Counted from the stretch's first letter, positions 54,156-64,000 are shown. The stretch is 64,000 nt of DNA from Bacillus cereus (GCF_002584535.1 NZ_NUOT01000044.1:58328-122327), one strand, 5' to 3'. Made by a program: numbers and translations. The notes: generated by a model not told the origin, from the letters alone.

Positions 54156-55910
54156 ATGTCCTCAGGTTTAATTGTAGGATATGCAGTATTTTGTATCATC
54201 GTCTTCTTCCTTGTAAATCGTCTTTTAAGAAAGAAAAAACCGAACGTGGGAGAAGAACAAGTCCCAGCCGTAAATAAGATAGAAACAAAGCAATTAGAGC
54301 AAGAACCTTCTAATGTAGTCGAATTAGAAGCATCGAAACAAGAAGCACCAAAGCAAGAAAGAGCGAAACAGCAAATGCCGATAGCAGATGTTAATGTAAA
54401 AGCAGTGGTAGCGGTATTAATTCTTGGTATGTTCGTGTCTATTTTAAATCAAACGATCATTAATGTTGCATTGCCTCCATTAATGAATGAGTTCAATGTA
54501 TCAACTTCAACAGCTCAGTGGTTAATCACAGGATTTATGCTTGTGAACGGGATTTTAGTGCCAATTAGTGCATTTTTAGTTTCTCGGTTCACGTATCGCA
54601 AGCTATTTGTAGCAGCGATGTTGTTCTTTACGGTAGGATCTATCATTTGCGCTACATCTGGAAACTTCACAATGATGATGACCGGACGCGTAATCCAAGC
54701 AGTGGGTGCAGGGATTTTAATGCCAGTTGGTATGAACATTTTCATGACGCTATTCCCGCCTCATAAACGTGGAGCCGCGATGGGATTACTTGGAGTGGCA
54801 ATGATTTTAGCACCAGCTATCGGACCAACTGTAACAGGTTGGGTGATTGAAAATTATAGCTGGAACTTAATGTTCTATGCGATGTTTGCCATTGGTTTAA
54901 TCATTACATTCCTATCTTTAAAATTCTTTACATTAGCTCAGCCAGTTTCTAAAACGAAGCTAGATGTATTTGGTGTTATTAGTTCAAGTATCGGGCTGGG
55001 TAGCTTACTGTATGGATTCAGTGAAGCTGGAAATAACAGCTGGAGCAGTGCAGAAGTTGTTATTTCACTTATTATCGGTGTCATTGGTATAGTGGTATTT
55101 ATTTGGAGAGAGATGACAACGGATAATAAGATGCTTGATTTACAAGTGTTTAAATATCCAACATTCACTTTCACATTATTAATTAATGCAATCGTAACGA
55201 TGGCACTATTCGGAGGTATGTTATTACTTCCAGTCTACTTGCAAAACATTCGTGGCTTTACGCCAATCGAATCGGGTTTATTACTTCTTCCAGGATCATT
55301 AATTATGGGGATTATGGGACCAGTTGCAGGGAAGTTATTTGATAAATACGGCATTCGTCCCCTGGCGATTGTTGGATTAGCGATTACGACATTCGCGACA
55401 TATGAATTTACAAAGTTATCGATGGATACACCATATAGCGTTATTATGATGGATTATATTATACGTTCAATTGGTATGTCATTCATTATGATGCCGATTA
55501 TGACAGCGGGTATGAACGCACTGCCGATGAAATTAATTTCTCACGGTACAGCAACGCAAAATACATCAAGACAAGTAGCGGGTTCAATTGGTACAGCAAT
55601 CTTAATTACAATTATGACGCAACAAACAACGAATCACGTTGCAGATTACGGAAATATGATAACAAAAACAAATCCAATTTTAGTTGATAAAGTACATGGA
55701 ATGGGACAGAGCTTAGCATCCGTGGCTGGATCAGCACAAGCAGGAGATGCGATGAGCTCGCAACTATTATTTGGACAAATTTCGAAGTTGTCTGCGATTA
55801 ACGGCATTAATGACGCTTTCTTAATCGCAACAATATTAGCGGGTATTGCCTGGGTGTTATCACTATTCTTACCATCAGGAAATAAACCAAATCGAAAAGC
55901 AGAGAATTAA
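54156..55910 (+). CDS. MFS drug efflux transporter, EmrB/QacA (DHA2) type, with extra N-terminal helix
   Basis: A 584-residue proton antiporter of the 14-helix DHA2 family. TM1 begins at about residue 78, VAVLILGMFVSILNQTIINVALP; motif C-like GAGILMPVG and ALGPTVTGW follow. Unusual is an added hydrophobic helix (residues 4-23) and a 50-residue Glu/Gln/Lys-rich linker (24-76) before the transporter. It is 14 bases after the adaptor gene. Substrates unknown; TetR control suggests a drug or toxic metabolite. Confidence 0.9.
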   Translation: MSSGLIVGYAVFCIIVFFLVNRLLRKKKPNVGEEQVPAVNKIETKQLEQEPSNVVELEASKQEAPKQERAKQQMPIADVNVKAVVAVLILGMFVSILNQTIINVALPPLMNEFNVSTSTAQWLITGFMLVNGILVPISAFLVSRFTYRKLFVAAMLFFTVGSIICATSGNFTMMMTGRVIQAVGAGILMPVGMNIFMTLFPPHKRGAAMGLLGVAMILAPAIGPTVTGWVIENYSWNLMFYAMFAIGLIITFLSLKFFTLAQPVSKTKLDVFGVISSSIGLGSLLYGFSEAGNNSWSSAEVVISLIIGVIGIVVFIWREMTTDNKMLDLQVFKYPTFTFTLLINAIVTMALFGGMLLLPVYLQNIRGFTPIESGLLLLPGSLIMGIMGPVAGKLFDKYGIRPLAIVGLAITTFATYEFTKLSMDTPYSVIMMDYIIRSIGMSFIMMPIMTAGMNALPMKLISHGTATQNTSRQVAGSIGTAILITIMTQQTTNHVADYGNMITKTNPILVDKVHGMGQSLASVAGSAQAGDAMSSQLLFGQISKLSAINGINDAFLIATILAGIAWVLSLFLPSGNKPNRKAEN

Positions 55911-55927
55911 TTTTCTCTGCTTTTTTT
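55896..55927 (+). terminator. Terminator of the efflux operon
   Basis: Arms aaagcagagaa / ttctctgcttt with six-base loop and T-run. Confidence 0.92.
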
Positions 55928-56188
55928 CGTTGCATGGGCATGGACATATGCCCATCAATGTAAGAAAAATTAAATCCCCTATACGTATTAGCTGAAGAAA
56001 TTACGTGTTCCCTAAAACGAAAAAATAAACTGAAAAATGGCTGTAAATCTATTGAAGTCAAATGATAAACTAAAAATATATTTTTACATACAAATTTTTA
56101 ATAGAATGATCCGACTTAATTTAACTCTAAAAAATCGGGAAATATATTTCTGCTTCATCCACAATGTATTTGAAGGGAATGATGAAAT

Positions 56189-57040
56189 TTGGATTGGTTA
56201 GACAGAATCAATAGGGCAATGAATTATATCGAACAAAATTTATCAAGTGAAATAAATGCTAAAGAAGTAGCAAAGTTGGCTTGCTGCTCTGAGTATCATT
56301 TTCCAAGGATGTTTTCATCTATAACAGGTTTAACTTTATCAGAATATATCAGGCGGAGACGTCTATCGCAGGCGGCATTTGAACTGCAAAATAACACAGT
56401 TGTTCGCATCATTGATCTTGCACTTAAGTATGGGTATGATTCTCCAGATGCTTTTAGTCGCGCTTTTAAGAGTCTTCATGGGGTCACTCCGACAGAGGCG
56501 CGTAGTAACGGGATCGAATTAAAGGCCTTTCCGAGAATTTCCTTTCAAATTACGATTAAAGGGGATGTAGAAATGGATTATAGAATTGAAGTGCTAGATT
56601 TTGAGATTGAGATCGTAGGAGTGAAACAAAAAGTCGTTACAAAGAATGCTTCCAATATAATTCCTACATTATGGGAAGAAGCGAATAAGAATGGATTACT
56701 GCAACGACTCGTAGACATGTCATGGGAAAATCCACAATGCAAATTAGAAGGGATTTTAGGTGTATGTGGAAAACAAGCCGCCATTACAGATGAAGAATTT
56801 GATTATTTTATGGGATGTCGTTATAAGGGGGAATTCACTGGCGATATGGAGAAAATAGTGATGCCGAAAAGTACATGGGTTGTTTTTCCAAATGTTGCTG
56901 CTGCTTGGGAGCGTCTATACACGGAATGGTTACCTACTTCAGGATACGAATTGGCAGACTTTCCTTGCATTGAAAATTATTTAGCACCTGATAGAGAGCC
57001 AAATAGTGAGCTTTGGGTTCCTATACTTAAGAATGAATAA
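56189..57040 (+). CDS. AraC-family regulator with GyrI-like effector domain
   Basis: A 283-residue regulator with the AraC helix-turn-helix pair at the N-terminus (about residues 8-105; SEYIRRRRLSQAAFEL and YGYDSPDAFSRAFKSLHGVTP) and a C-terminal GyrI/Rob-like effector domain (about 120-283), the order seen in Rob and BmrR-type multidrug sensors. TTG start with gaagggaatg upstream. It lies 280 bases after the efflux genes and could respond to drugs, but no binding site was recognised. Confidence 0.9.
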   Translation: MDWLDRINRAMNYIEQNLSSEINAKEVAKLACCSEYHFPRMFSSITGLTLSEYIRRRRLSQAAFELQNNTVVRIIDLALKYGYDSPDAFSRAFKSLHGVTPTEARSNGIELKAFPRISFQITIKGDVEMDYRIEVLDFEIEIVGVKQKVVTKNASNIIPTLWEEANKNGLLQRLVDMSWENPQCKLEGILGVCGKQAAITDEEFDYFMGCRYKGEFTGDMEKIVMPKSTWVVFPNVAAAWERLYTEWLPTSGYELADFPCIENYLAPDREPNSELWVPILKNE

Positions 57041-57138
57041 ATTTTAGGGATATGATGATTGAATTGCTTAATACCAGTTGTCTATTTTCTATTATTTTAT
57101 AATTGATGCGTATATCATATATAGAGTAACGAAACCGT

Positions 57139-57177
57139 CCAATTTCTCAGCGTTTAAATTGAGAGATTGGGCTTTTT
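57139..57177 (+). terminator. Terminator of the AraC-type gene
   Basis: Arms ccaatttctca / tgagagattgg (one mismatch), followed by gcttttt. Confidence 0.8.
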
Positions 57178-57287
57178 ATCATGGCATTTCTTAACTCATG
57201 TAAATGCAGTGTAATACAAGAACAGGCAGAAAATAGATTGTCGAAAAGTGTTAAAAGATGAGGTGTTTGAACTTGTTGTAAAATAAC

Positions 57288-57317
57288 AAAAGAGGTATCG
57301 CTGAGCAGCGATACCGT
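57288..57317. terminator. Terminator of the CPBP protease gene
   Basis: Arms ggtatcgct / agcgatacc with four-base loop; on the reverse strand it is followed by tcttttg. Confidence 0.85.
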
Positions 57318-57321
57318 TTCT

Positions 57322-58035
57322 TTATAAAAGTGCCAGTGTATTGTTCATCATATGAAACAAAATAGCTGGAATGATTGAATTCGTCTTCTTACATAAAACA
57401 GCCATGAATAGTCCCATAATGAATGTAGTAACCATAACACCTAATGAATATGTATGGCCTATTCCAAAGAGGAAACTAGAGCCGATTGCAGCTACCCAAA
57501 ATGGGAAACGCTGCTGAAAGAAATGAAGGATAATGCCGCGGCAGATGAGCTCTTCGAAAATGGGGATAAATACAGCACTTCCTAGCAGTAATAAGAGTTT
57601 ATACTGTTTTAACACCTCCAAATTTAAAGCGGAGGATTGTTCCTTTGTTGCATCAGGAAATAGGTGCATAAGTATAAATGAATTAATAACAATACTTAGT
57701 CCAAAGAAAAGAAATAAGTATATATATGTACTAACCTTTTTGAGTGCTTTGAAGTTAATCGCTGGAACAATCAAGTTTCTTAGCGGTTCGTATTTGTAAA
57801 TAAATAACAATAAAATTCCTAATAGTAATAATGAGTTTCCGGTATCTTGAATGGATGTGATTAAGGTGATTTGTTTTTGATCAGTAACCCCTTCGGAATA
57901 AATAAGAACTGGAAGGCCTATGAAAAGTTCGGATATGAGCCTTGTCCCATAGAAAGCAAACAAAAAAGACCCAATAAATTGTCCCCATGACATGGAGTAT
58001 TGCTGATTGTACGTAAGCTGTGTTGTTGATTGCAT
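57322..58035 (-). CDS. CPBP family intramembrane glutamic/metalloprotease (Abi-like)
   Basis: A 237-residue polytopic protein with about six helices. The three CPBP motifs are present: EELICRG (EExxxR-like, with Arg), FLFGIGHT (FxxxH) and LFHMMNN (HxxxN). The family includes Rce1-like CAAX proteases and bacteriocin-immunity proteins. Monocistronic on the reverse strand. Substrate unknown. Confidence 0.9.
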   Translation of the reverse strand: MQSTTQLTYNQQYSMSWGQFIGSFLFAFYGTRLISELFIGLPVLIYSEGVTDQKQITLITSIQDTGNSLLLLGILLLFIYKYEPLRNLIVPAINFKALKKVSTYIYLFLFFGLSIVINSFILMHLFPDATKEQSSALNLEVLKQYKLLLLLGSAVFIPIFEELICRGIILHFFQQRFPFWVAAIGSSFLFGIGHTYSLGVMVTTFIMGLFMAVLCKKTNSIIPAILFHMMNNTLALL

Positions 58036-58227
58036 ATATCGAATCCTCTCTTTTATTTATATATATGATTATACACACATAATATAAAACTGTCATTTCT
58101 GAATATTACATATATATAAGTGTTGAGTTAAATATTAGTAAGAAATATATAAATTTTGATAGAAATAGATAATGAGAAAACGAATGAATAAGTGTAGGGT
58201 GTATGAGAAAGGAGATATAAAATAATA

Positions 58228-58262
58228 AAAAGAGGTATCGCCACGTAGTGATACCTCTTTTG
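58228..58262. terminator. Terminator of the HD-domain gene
   Basis: Arms aaaagaggtatc / gatacctctttt, flanked by A- and T-runs. It shares the word aaaagaggtatcgc with the terminator at 57288. Confidence 0.85.
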
Positions 58263-58280
58263 TGAGTTCATTCACTTTGA

Positions 58281-58853
58281 TTAACAAATGTGTTCACCTC
58301 TTTTATTTACAGTAATATGAGCAGAGGATGTCGATTGTTGAGTTTGTAATTCGCGATCTACCATTTTGTCTAATTGCTGAATTGCTTTCAATGCTTTTTC
58401 ATAAGAAATTGTCCGGTAGTGATGCGCTCCGCCTGGCTCTTCATCTGCTTCGTCCGCCCACTTAATAATATTTTGTAGAGGTGTTCTTTCAATTGTTTGT
58501 TCTACTAGAAAAGAATCGGTATGCAGGAGAATAGCAACAGAAATTTCCTTTGCTTGCTTCGGGTGTTCCCCTAATCGGATTAATAATTTATGAGCTCTTT
58601 CTGCTCCTTTAATCGCATGTATATCATTCTTTTTATACAATTCATAGTCCCATTCTCCGCCTGTGTACCATGTATGATGTCCTATGTCATGAAGAAAACC
58701 AGCCTTTGTTGCCGCATCGACTGAGGCGTGGTGCTTTTTGGCTAAGTGAAACGCATGGTAAGCGACGGCAATCGCATGGACCATTCCAGAACGGTTTACG
58801 TATTTTTGTGTAATATGATGTTTGAAAATTTGTTCAAGCGTAATACGGTGCAT
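58281..58853 (-). CDS. HD-domain phosphohydrolase
   Basis: A 190-residue HD-superfamily protein. Metal ligands: His26 (MVHAIAV region), the HD pair in GFLHDIGHHTW (about 53-63), LLHTDS (about 109-114) and Asp in ADEADEEPG. The last 40 residues are polar and Ser/Gln-rich, probably flexible. Such proteins hydrolyse nucleotides or cyclic nucleotides; the substrate is not known. Start ATG after aaaggagtga. Confidence 0.88.
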   Translation of the reverse strand: MHRITLEQIFKHHITQKYVNRSGMVHAIAVAYHAFHLAKKHHASVDAATKAGFLHDIGHHTWYTGGEWDYELYKKNDIHAIKGAERAHKLLIRLGEHPKQAKEISVAILLHTDSFLVEQTIERTPLQNIIKWADEADEEPGGAHHYRTISYEKALKAIQQLDKMVDRELQTQQSTSSAHITVNKRGEHIC

Positions 58854-58990
58854 AAAACATTCACTCCTTTTATCTATTGATGTATATAAAGAAAATCGAT
58901 AGGTTTAAATGTATTTTGAACATTGTACTCCATCACGTTATGTTAGTAAAGTAGAAATGTTTAGGAGAGGAGAATTTATTGTGAACATAA

Positions 58991-59020
58991 AAGTCACCTT
59001 AGATGATGCTAAGGTGACTT
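58991..59020. terminator. Hairpin downstream of sspI
   Basis: Perfect 12-bp arms aagtcaccttag / ctaaggtgactt, six-base loop. T-run on the reverse side is short. Confidence 0.7.
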
Positions 59021-59028
59021 CCTACTGC

Positions 59029-59238
59029 TTATTTTTTTAATCCTTGCTCAAGTGTTTCTAACATCTCATGTTTTCCATTTTCGTCAGCATTTTGCCAAAT
59101 GACTTCAAATAAAACCCCAAGACCTGGAAGCATTTTTTCTTCACCACTTTGAATTGCTTCTACAATTGTCTCTTGTAACTCGCCTTGCGTATTTCCTGCA
59201 ACGTTTGCTAATACGGCACCGCGTAGATTAAAGTTCAT
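59029..59238 (-). CDS. sspI: Small acid-soluble spore protein I
   Basis: A 69-residue SspI-type minor spore protein starting [20 protein letters not shown], expressed in the forespore in B. subtilis. ATG at 59238 follows gaggtgaaaag; an in-frame GTG three codons upstream is less likely. It lies divergent from the methyltransferase gene, as ysfA/sspI and ysgA do in B. subtilis. Confidence 0.95.
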   Translation of the reverse strand: MNFNLRGAVLANVAGNTQGELQETIVEAIQSGEEKMLPGLGVLFEVIWQNADENGKHEMLETLEQGLKK

Positions 59239-59352
59239 TCTTTTCACCTCTTCTTCTGAATTGAAACTGACGTTAGTTTTTGTTCTTTTTTATGTAAATA
59301 TGTATGAAAAATAGGCTATAATGAGAAGACAAGAAGAGAGGGAATACATAGA

Positions 59353-60117
59353 ATGAAAAACATTGATTCAGTACAAAATCCGCGTGTAAAGCAGTGGAAA
59401 AAGCTGCAGACGAAAAAAGAGCGCGATAAAAAAGGGTTATTCTTTGTAGAAGGATTCCACTTAGTGGAGGAAGCTTTAAAGGCAGGAATTATTACAGAAC
59501 TTATTGTTTCAGATCAAACAGACCTTCCGAAAGATTGGACGGTTACTGACGTTGAAATGTATATTGTACCTGAAGCGATTGTAAAGGTACTTCGCGAGAC
59601 AGAAACGACACAAGGTGTATTTGCGGTTTGTGAGAAGCATGAGAAAGAAGTAGATCTTACAGATGGGAAATTTCTATTATTAGATAGCTTGCAAGACCCA
59701 GGTAATTTAGGAACGATTATTCGTACAGCAGATGCAGCTGGTATTCATGCCGTTGTACTTGGAGAAGGCTGTGTGGATGCCTATAATAGTAAAGTGCTTC
59801 GTTCTACACAAGGTTCTATTTTCCATTTACCGATTGTAAAAGGAAACTTAGAAGAATGGATAGATAAGCTAAAAGAGAAGAATGTTCCTGTATACGGAAC
59901 AGCTCTGGAAAATGGAGTTCCTTATGGAGAAGTGACACCGACAGGAAGTTTTGCATTAATTGTAGGAAACGAAGGAAATGGTGTACGCCAAGAAATTCTT
60001 ACAAAATGTGATCAAAACTTGTATATTCCAATTTACGGCGGGGCAGAATCATTAAATGTTGCGGTTGCTGCGGGGATTTTAACGTATTATTTACAAAGCC
60101 CGGTTGCGAATCGATAA
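59353..60117 (+). CDS. ysgA: TrmH/SpoU-family RNA 2'-O-methyltransferase
   Basis: A 254-residue SPOUT enzyme, likely rRNA 2'-O-methyltransferase. N-terminal RNA-binding domain about 1-95; SpoU knot with LLLDSLQDPGNLGTIIRTADA (partly shown, motif 1), IVGNEGNGV (motif 2) and IYGGAESLNVAVAAGI (motif 3). A TATAAT box is at 59317. Substrate not determined by sequence. Confidence 0.94.
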   Translation: MKNIDSVQNPRVKQWKKLQTKKERDKKGLFFVEGFHLVEEALKAGIITELIVSDQTDLPKDWTVTDVEMYIVPEAIVKVLRETETTQGVFAVCEKHEKEVDLTDGKFLLLDSLQDPGNLGTIIRTADAAGIHAVVLGEGCVDAYNSKVLRSTQGSIFHLPIVKGNLEEWIDKLKEKNVPVYGTALENGVPYGEVTPTGSFALIVGNEGNGVRQEILTKCDQNLYIPIYGGAESLNVAVAAGILTYYLQSPVANR

Positions 60118-60144
60118 AAAACTTCTTATAATAAATTGAAGTAC

Positions 60145-60161
60145 ATGTTCATGATGAACAT
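60145..60161. promoter_or_regulatory. Palindrome in the pheS promoter region
   Basis: ATGTTCAT-g-ATGAACAT is perfectly symmetric and lies between TTGAAG (60136) and TATAAT (60161). The -35/-10 spacing (19 bp) is long, so the site may be a repressor or activator operator or just a chance palindrome. Confidence 0.3.
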
Positions 60162-60180
60162 ATAATAAAAGTAAAATAAT

Positions 60181-60428
60181 GAAAAACGTTGATAGAGAAG
60201 AGTAGCTTGCAAAATCGCCATATAGGGAGAGAGTGCCGTAGACTGAAAGCATTCTTATGGTAGACGGAAGTGAATTCACCTCTGGAGTTGACGCCAGGAC
60301 CATTGATATGTAAAGGCGTTCCGGTCAAAGCTGACCGTTATAACAATTAAGTGGGCAGACTTGTTCTGTCAATTTAGGGTGGTACCGCGAATTTACCTCG
60401 TCCCTTTTTGGGAGCGAGGTTTTTTTAT
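60181..60428 (+). promoter_or_regulatory. T-box riboswitch upstream of pheST (phenylalanine)
   Basis: T-box core AGGGTGGTACCGCG at 60376-60389. The specifier loop holds TTC (60275-60277), a phenylalanine codon. The terminator is acctcgtccc / gggagcgaggt at 60395-60421 with T-run. Uncharged tRNA-Phe turns on pheS and pheT. Confidence 0.96.
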
Positions 60429-60451
60429 TTTTAACATTAGGAGGGTTCCAA

Positions 60452-61486
60452 ATGGAAGCACGTTTAAAAGAGCTAAAGCAAAAAGCGTTAGAGCTGATTG
60501 AAGAAGCGAAAGAGCTAAAGGGCTTAAATGATGTACGCGTAGCGTATTTAGGAAAAAAAGGTCCAATTACAGAAGTATTACGCGGCATGGGGAAATTATC
60601 TCCAGAAGAGCGTCCACGTATGGGAGCATTAGTAAATGAAGTGCGTGAAGCAATTCAAACACGTTTAGAAGACAAAATTAACCACTTAGAAAAAGCAGTA
60701 ATTGAAGCAAAATTAGCATCTGAAACAATTGATGTTACATTACCAGGTCGTCCTGTAGAAACAGGTTGTCATCATCCATTAACAGCTGTTGTTGAACAAA
60801 TTGAAGATGTATTTATCGGTATGGGTTATGAAGTAGCAGAAGGAACAGAAGTAGAGAAAGATTACTACAATTTCGAAGCATTAAACTTACCGAAAGATCA
60901 CCCAGCTCGTGATATGCAAGATACATTCTACATTACAGAAGAAACGTTACTACGTACACATACATCTTCTGTGCAAGCAAGAACGATGGAAAACAATACA
61001 GAAAAAGGTCCAATTAAAATTATTTGCCCTGGTAAAGTGTATCGCCGCGATGATGATGATGCGACGCATTCTCATCAGTTCATGCAAATTGAAGGTCTTG
61101 TAATTGATAAAAATATTCGTATGAGTGATTTAAAAGGTACACTGCAAGTATTTGTGAAAAAGATGTTCGGTGAAGATCGTGAAATTCGTCTTCGTCCAAG
61201 TTTCTTCCCGTTCACAGAACCATCTGTTGAGATGGATATTTCTTGTATGATGTGTCATGGTAAAGGTTGCGGCACTTGTAAGGGAACTGGCTGGATTGAA
61301 ATTTTAGGTGCAGGTATGGTTCATCCAAACGTGCTTGAAATGGCTGGCTATGATTCAAAAGAATATCAAGGATTCGCATTCGGTATGGGTGCAGAGCGTA
61401 TCGCAATGTTAAAATACGGCGTTGATGACATTCGTCATTTCTATACAAACGATGTACGTTTCTTACAACAATTCAAACGAGCGTAA
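60452..61486 (+). CDS. pheS: Phenylalanine-tRNA ligase alpha subunit
   Basis: A 344-residue catalytic subunit of the alpha2beta2 enzyme. N-terminal coiled coil (1-85), then the class II core with [19 protein letters not shown], motif 2 ([20 protein letters not shown] partly shown) and motif 3 ([17 protein letters not shown]). The Cys-rich [15 protein letters not shown] loop is typical of Gram-positive PheS. Ribosome binding site aggagg. Confidence 0.98.
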   Translation: MEARLKELKQKALELIEEAKELKGLNDVRVAYLGKKGPITEVLRGMGKLSPEERPRMGALVNEVREAIQTRLEDKINHLEKAVIEAKLASETIDVTLPGRPVETGCHHPLTAVVEQIEDVFIGMGYEVAEGTEVEKDYYNFEALNLPKDHPARDMQDTFYITEETLLRTHTSSVQARTMENNTEKGPIKIICPGKVYRRDDDDATHSHQFMQIEGLVIDKNIRMSDLKGTLQVFVKKMFGEDREIRLRPSFFPFTEPSVEMDISCMMCHGKGCGTCKGTGWIEILGAGMVHPNVLEMAGYDSKEYQGFAFGMGAERIAMLKYGVDDIRHFYTNDVRFLQQFKRA

Positions 61487-61504
61487 GGGAAGGAGAGGAT
61501 AAAT

Positions 61505-63925
61505 ATGTTCGTATCATATCGTTGGTTACAAGAGTATGTAGATATTAAAGATGTAACAGCACAAGAACTAGCAGACAAAATCACGAAAAGTGGTATTGAA
61601 GTAGAAGGCGTTGAAGTATTAAATAAAGGTGTAAAAGGTGTTGTAGTTGGTCACGTATTAGAATGTGAAAAGCACCCAGAAGCTGATAAGTTAAGCAAAT
61701 GTCTTATTGACATCGGTGAAGAAGAGCCAGTACAAATCATTTGCGGTGCTCCTAACATTGCAAAAGGTTTAAAAGTACCAGTTGCAAAAGTTGGCGCTGT
61801 TCTTCCTGGTAACTTCAAAATTAAAAAGGCAAAACTACGCGGTGAAGCTTCTCACGGTATGGTTTGTGCATTGCAAGAACTTGGCATTGACGGGAAACTA
61901 GTTGCGAAAGAATATGCAGACGGTATCTTCATCTTCCCAAGTGACGCTGAAGTTGGCGCAGATGCACTTGAAATCTTAAACTTACATGATGAAGTATTAG
62001 AACTTGGTTTAACGCCAAACCGTGCTGATTGCTTAAATATGTTAGGTGTTGCATATGAAGTGGCTGCTATTTATGGCCGTGAAGTGAAACTTCCAGCTAT
62101 CAACTTACAAGAATCAACTGAAAAAACAGCTGATTACATTTCTGTAAGTGTAGAAGCGAAAGAAGAAAATCCATTATACATTGCGAAAATGGTTAAGAAC
62201 GTAAAGATTGGTCCATCACCAATGTGGATGCAAACTCGCCTTATGGCAGCTGGCATTCGTCCAATTAGTAATGTAGTTGATATTACAAACTACATTTTAA
62301 TGGAATACGGTCAACCATTACACGCGTTTGACTATGATAAATTAGGTTCAAAAGAAATCGTTGTTCGTCTTGCGAAAGAAAGCGAAAAGATTCAAACATT
62401 AGATGATCAAGAGCGTATATTACAGAACCACCACCTTGTTATTACAAATGGTGAAAAAGCTTTAGCTGTTGCTGGTGTAATGGGTGGAGCTGATTCTGAG
62501 GTTACAAATGATACAGTAAACGTTCTAATTGAGTCTGCATACTTTGCAGGTCAAACAGTGCGCCGTACATCAAAAGATTTAGGTCTACGTAGTGAATCAA
62601 GTGCACGTTTCGAAAAAGGAATCGATCCAACACGTACATTTGAAGCAATTCAACATGCAGCAGCTTTAATGGCGAAATATGCTAGTGGCGAAGCGCTTGA
62701 AGGTGTAGTAGAAGTTGATAACTTACAAGTGCAAGAACGTACGGTATCAGTTACAACTGAAAAAGTAAACCGTGTATTAGGAACAGAAATCACTGCTAGT
62801 GAAATGGGTACAATCTTTACAAACTTGAAGTTCCCATTTACAGAAGTAGAAGGAACATTCCATGTGAACGTACCAGTACGTCGCCCTGATATTACAATTG
62901 CAGAAGACTTAGTAGAAGAAGTAGGTCGTCTGTACGGTTATGATCATATTCCAGTTACATTACCAACTGGTACAATGACACGTGGTAAATTAACAGTAGC
63001 ACAAACAAAACGTCGTAAAGCACGTCGTTACTTAGAAGGTGCTGGTTTATATGAAGCAATTACGTATTCATTAACAAGTGCCGATAAAGCGAAACAATAT
63101 ATGGTTGAGCCAAACGAACAATCTCCTGTAAATCTTGCACTTCCAATGAGTGAAGAGCGCAGTCAACTTCGTTTAAGCTTAGTACCACAATTGTTAGAAG
63201 CAGTTTCATATAATAACGCTCGTAAAAATGACAGTGTTGCATTATATGAAGTAGGTTCTATTTTCTTACCAACAGCAGAAGGCGAGCTTCCGAAAGAAGA
63301 ACAACATCTTGCTGGTGTTATGACAGGTCTTGCTCTTCATCATGCATGGCAAGGTGAGAAGAAAGTTGTAGACTTCTTCGTTGCAAAAGGTGTGTTAGAA
63401 GGATTATTCGACGTACTTGGCGTTGCAAGCAGCATCACATATGCTCCTGCAAAACGTGAAGGCATGCACCCAGGACGTACAGCTGATATCTTACTAGATG
63501 GAGAAGTGATTGGTTTCATCGGTCAATTACACCCAGAAACGCAAAAACAATTAGATGTGAAAGATACATTCGTATTTGAATTATCTCTTGTAAAAGTATT
63601 CGGTGCAGACGTAGAAGAAACTTACTACTCAGCAATTCCACGTTTCCCATCTATGACACGTGATATGGCGGTTGTAGTGGCTAAGGAAGTAAAAGCTGGC
63701 GAAATGAAGCAAGTAATTGCGGAAGTAGGCGGAGAACTTCTAAAAGAAGTAACACTATTCGACTTATACGAAGGTGAAAAAATGGAAGAAGGCAAGAAAT
63801 CACTTGCATTCTCTATGAACTACTTTGATCCAGAACGTACATTAACAGACGAAGAAGTAACAGAAGCACATAACCATGTATTAACAGCGGTAGAAGAGAA
63901 ATTTGGTGCGGAGTTACGTAAGTAA
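61505..63925 (+). CDS. pheT: Phenylalanine-tRNA ligase beta subunit
   Basis: An 806-residue tRNA-recognition and editing subunit. N-terminal EMAP-like tRNA-binding domain (about 40-150), B3/B4 editing domain (about 200-400), B5 (about 405-480), core-like domain and C-terminal FDX-ACB anticodon domain (about 710-806). Ribosome binding site gggaaggagagg. No convincing terminator is seen in the 75 bases left in the window. Confidence 0.98.
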   Translation: MFVSYRWLQEYVDIKDVTAQELADKITKSGIEVEGVEVLNKGVKGVVVGHVLECEKHPEADKLSKCLIDIGEEEPVQIICGAPNIAKGLKVPVAKVGAVLPGNFKIKKAKLRGEASHGMVCALQELGIDGKLVAKEYADGIFIFPSDAEVGADALEILNLHDEVLELGLTPNRADCLNMLGVAYEVAAIYGREVKLPAINLQESTEKTADYISVSVEAKEENPLYIAKMVKNVKIGPSPMWMQTRLMAAGIRPISNVVDITNYILMEYGQPLHAFDYDKLGSKEIVVRLAKESEKIQTLDDQERILQNHHLVITNGEKALAVAGVMGGADSEVTNDTVNVLIESAYFAGQTVRRTSKDLGLRSESSARFEKGIDPTRTFEAIQHAAALMAKYASGEALEGVVEVDNLQVQERTVSVTTEKVNRVLGTEITASEMGTIFTNLKFPFTEVEGTFHVNVPVRRPDITIAEDLVEEVGRLYGYDHIPVTLPTGTMTRGKLTVAQTKRRKARRYLEGAGLYEAITYSLTSADKAKQYMVEPNEQSPVNLALPMSEERSQLRLSLVPQLLEAVSYNNARKNDSVALYEVGSIFLPTAEGELPKEEQHLAGVMTGLALHHAWQGEKKVVDFFVAKGVLEGLFDVLGVASSITYAPAKREGMHPGRTADILLDGEVIGFIGQLHPETQKQLDVKDTFVFELSLVKVFGADVEETYYSAIPRFPSMTRDMAVVVAKEVKAGEMKQVIAEVGGELLKEVTLFDLYEGEKMEEGKKSLAFSMNYFDPERTLTDEEVTEAHNHVLTAVEEKFGAELRK

Positions 63926-64000
63926 AAAAGCAGCCTTGTGGCTCATAGCCATCAAGTTAAAGTTATGTATAATTTTTACCAAAAACAGCTACCCTTTCAT

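Noticed and set aside
58981-59037. Forward GTG-led frame of 18 codons with good ribosome binding site ([19 protein letters not shown])
   Set aside because: It is formed by the sspI terminator hairpin; the coincidence with the stem makes it likely to be a chance frame, though the site is notable.

Overview
The window is a stretch of low-GC Firmicutes chromosome that looks like a member of the Bacillus cereus group. Three things support this: the protein sequences themselves, the gene order, and cereus-type extras (MaoC-like, DUF6176 and DUF2785 proteins, and families of structured intergenic repeats). From about 8 kb to 52 kb the order follows the ytkL-ytoI-ytpI-nrnA-ytrIH-dnaE-ytsJ-accDA-pfkA-pyk-fxsA-ytvI-ytwI-citZ-icd-mdh-phoPR-polA-mutM-ytaF-coaE-gapB-speD-nrdR-dnaB-dnaI-ytxC-thrS-infC-rpmI-rplT-ysdC block of B. 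subtilis. The species call is an inference from memory of these families.

Layout. 1-6.9 kb is accessory: the tail of an atypical short-chain dehydrogenase, alanine dehydrogenase (ald), a tandem pair of small membrane proteins with Gly/Cys tails, a cupin/GNAT/DUF6176 operon, a DUF2785 gene and two decayed gene remnants. 6.9-14 kb holds a dipeptidase, ytkL, ytoI, small membrane proteins, a two-copy intergenic repeat, nrnA and the sporulation pair ytrHI. 14-31 kb is replication and central carbon metabolism: dnaE, malic enzyme, a GntR regulator, accDA, pfkA-pyk, then citZ-icd-mdh. 31-41.5 kb is a MaoC-like protein, phoPR, polA-mutM-ytaF-coaE and gapB. 41.5-52.5 kb is speD, nrdR-dnaB-dnaI, ytxC, T-box-controlled thrS, the infC-rpmI-rplT operon with its L20 leader, a dimeric dUTPase and an M42 peptidase. 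52.5-58.9 kb is a drug-efflux module (divergent TetR, membrane-fusion adaptor, EmrB-type transporter), an AraC/GyrI regulator, a CPBP protease and an HD phosphohydrolase. 59-64 kb is sspI, an rRNA methyltransferase and T-box-controlled pheST.

How it works together. Glycolysis (pfkA, pyk), fatty-acid initiation (accDA), malate/pyruvate exchange (ytsJ) and the first TCA steps (citZ, icd, mdh) are adjacent, while gluconeogenic gapB carries two candidate CcpN boxes. Replication and repair genes (dnaE, polA, mutM, dnaB, dnaI, nrdR, dUTPase) are interleaved. At least five genes belong to sporulation (ytrH, ytrI, ytvI, ytaF, ytxC, plus sspI). RNA-level control is prominent: two T-boxes, the L20 leader, an AUU start on infC, and an apparently structured, promoter-driven 150-nt leader in front of speD that I cannot assign to a known family and regard as the best candidate for something undescribed. 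No rRNA, tRNA, CRISPR array, prophage or insertion sequence was seen.
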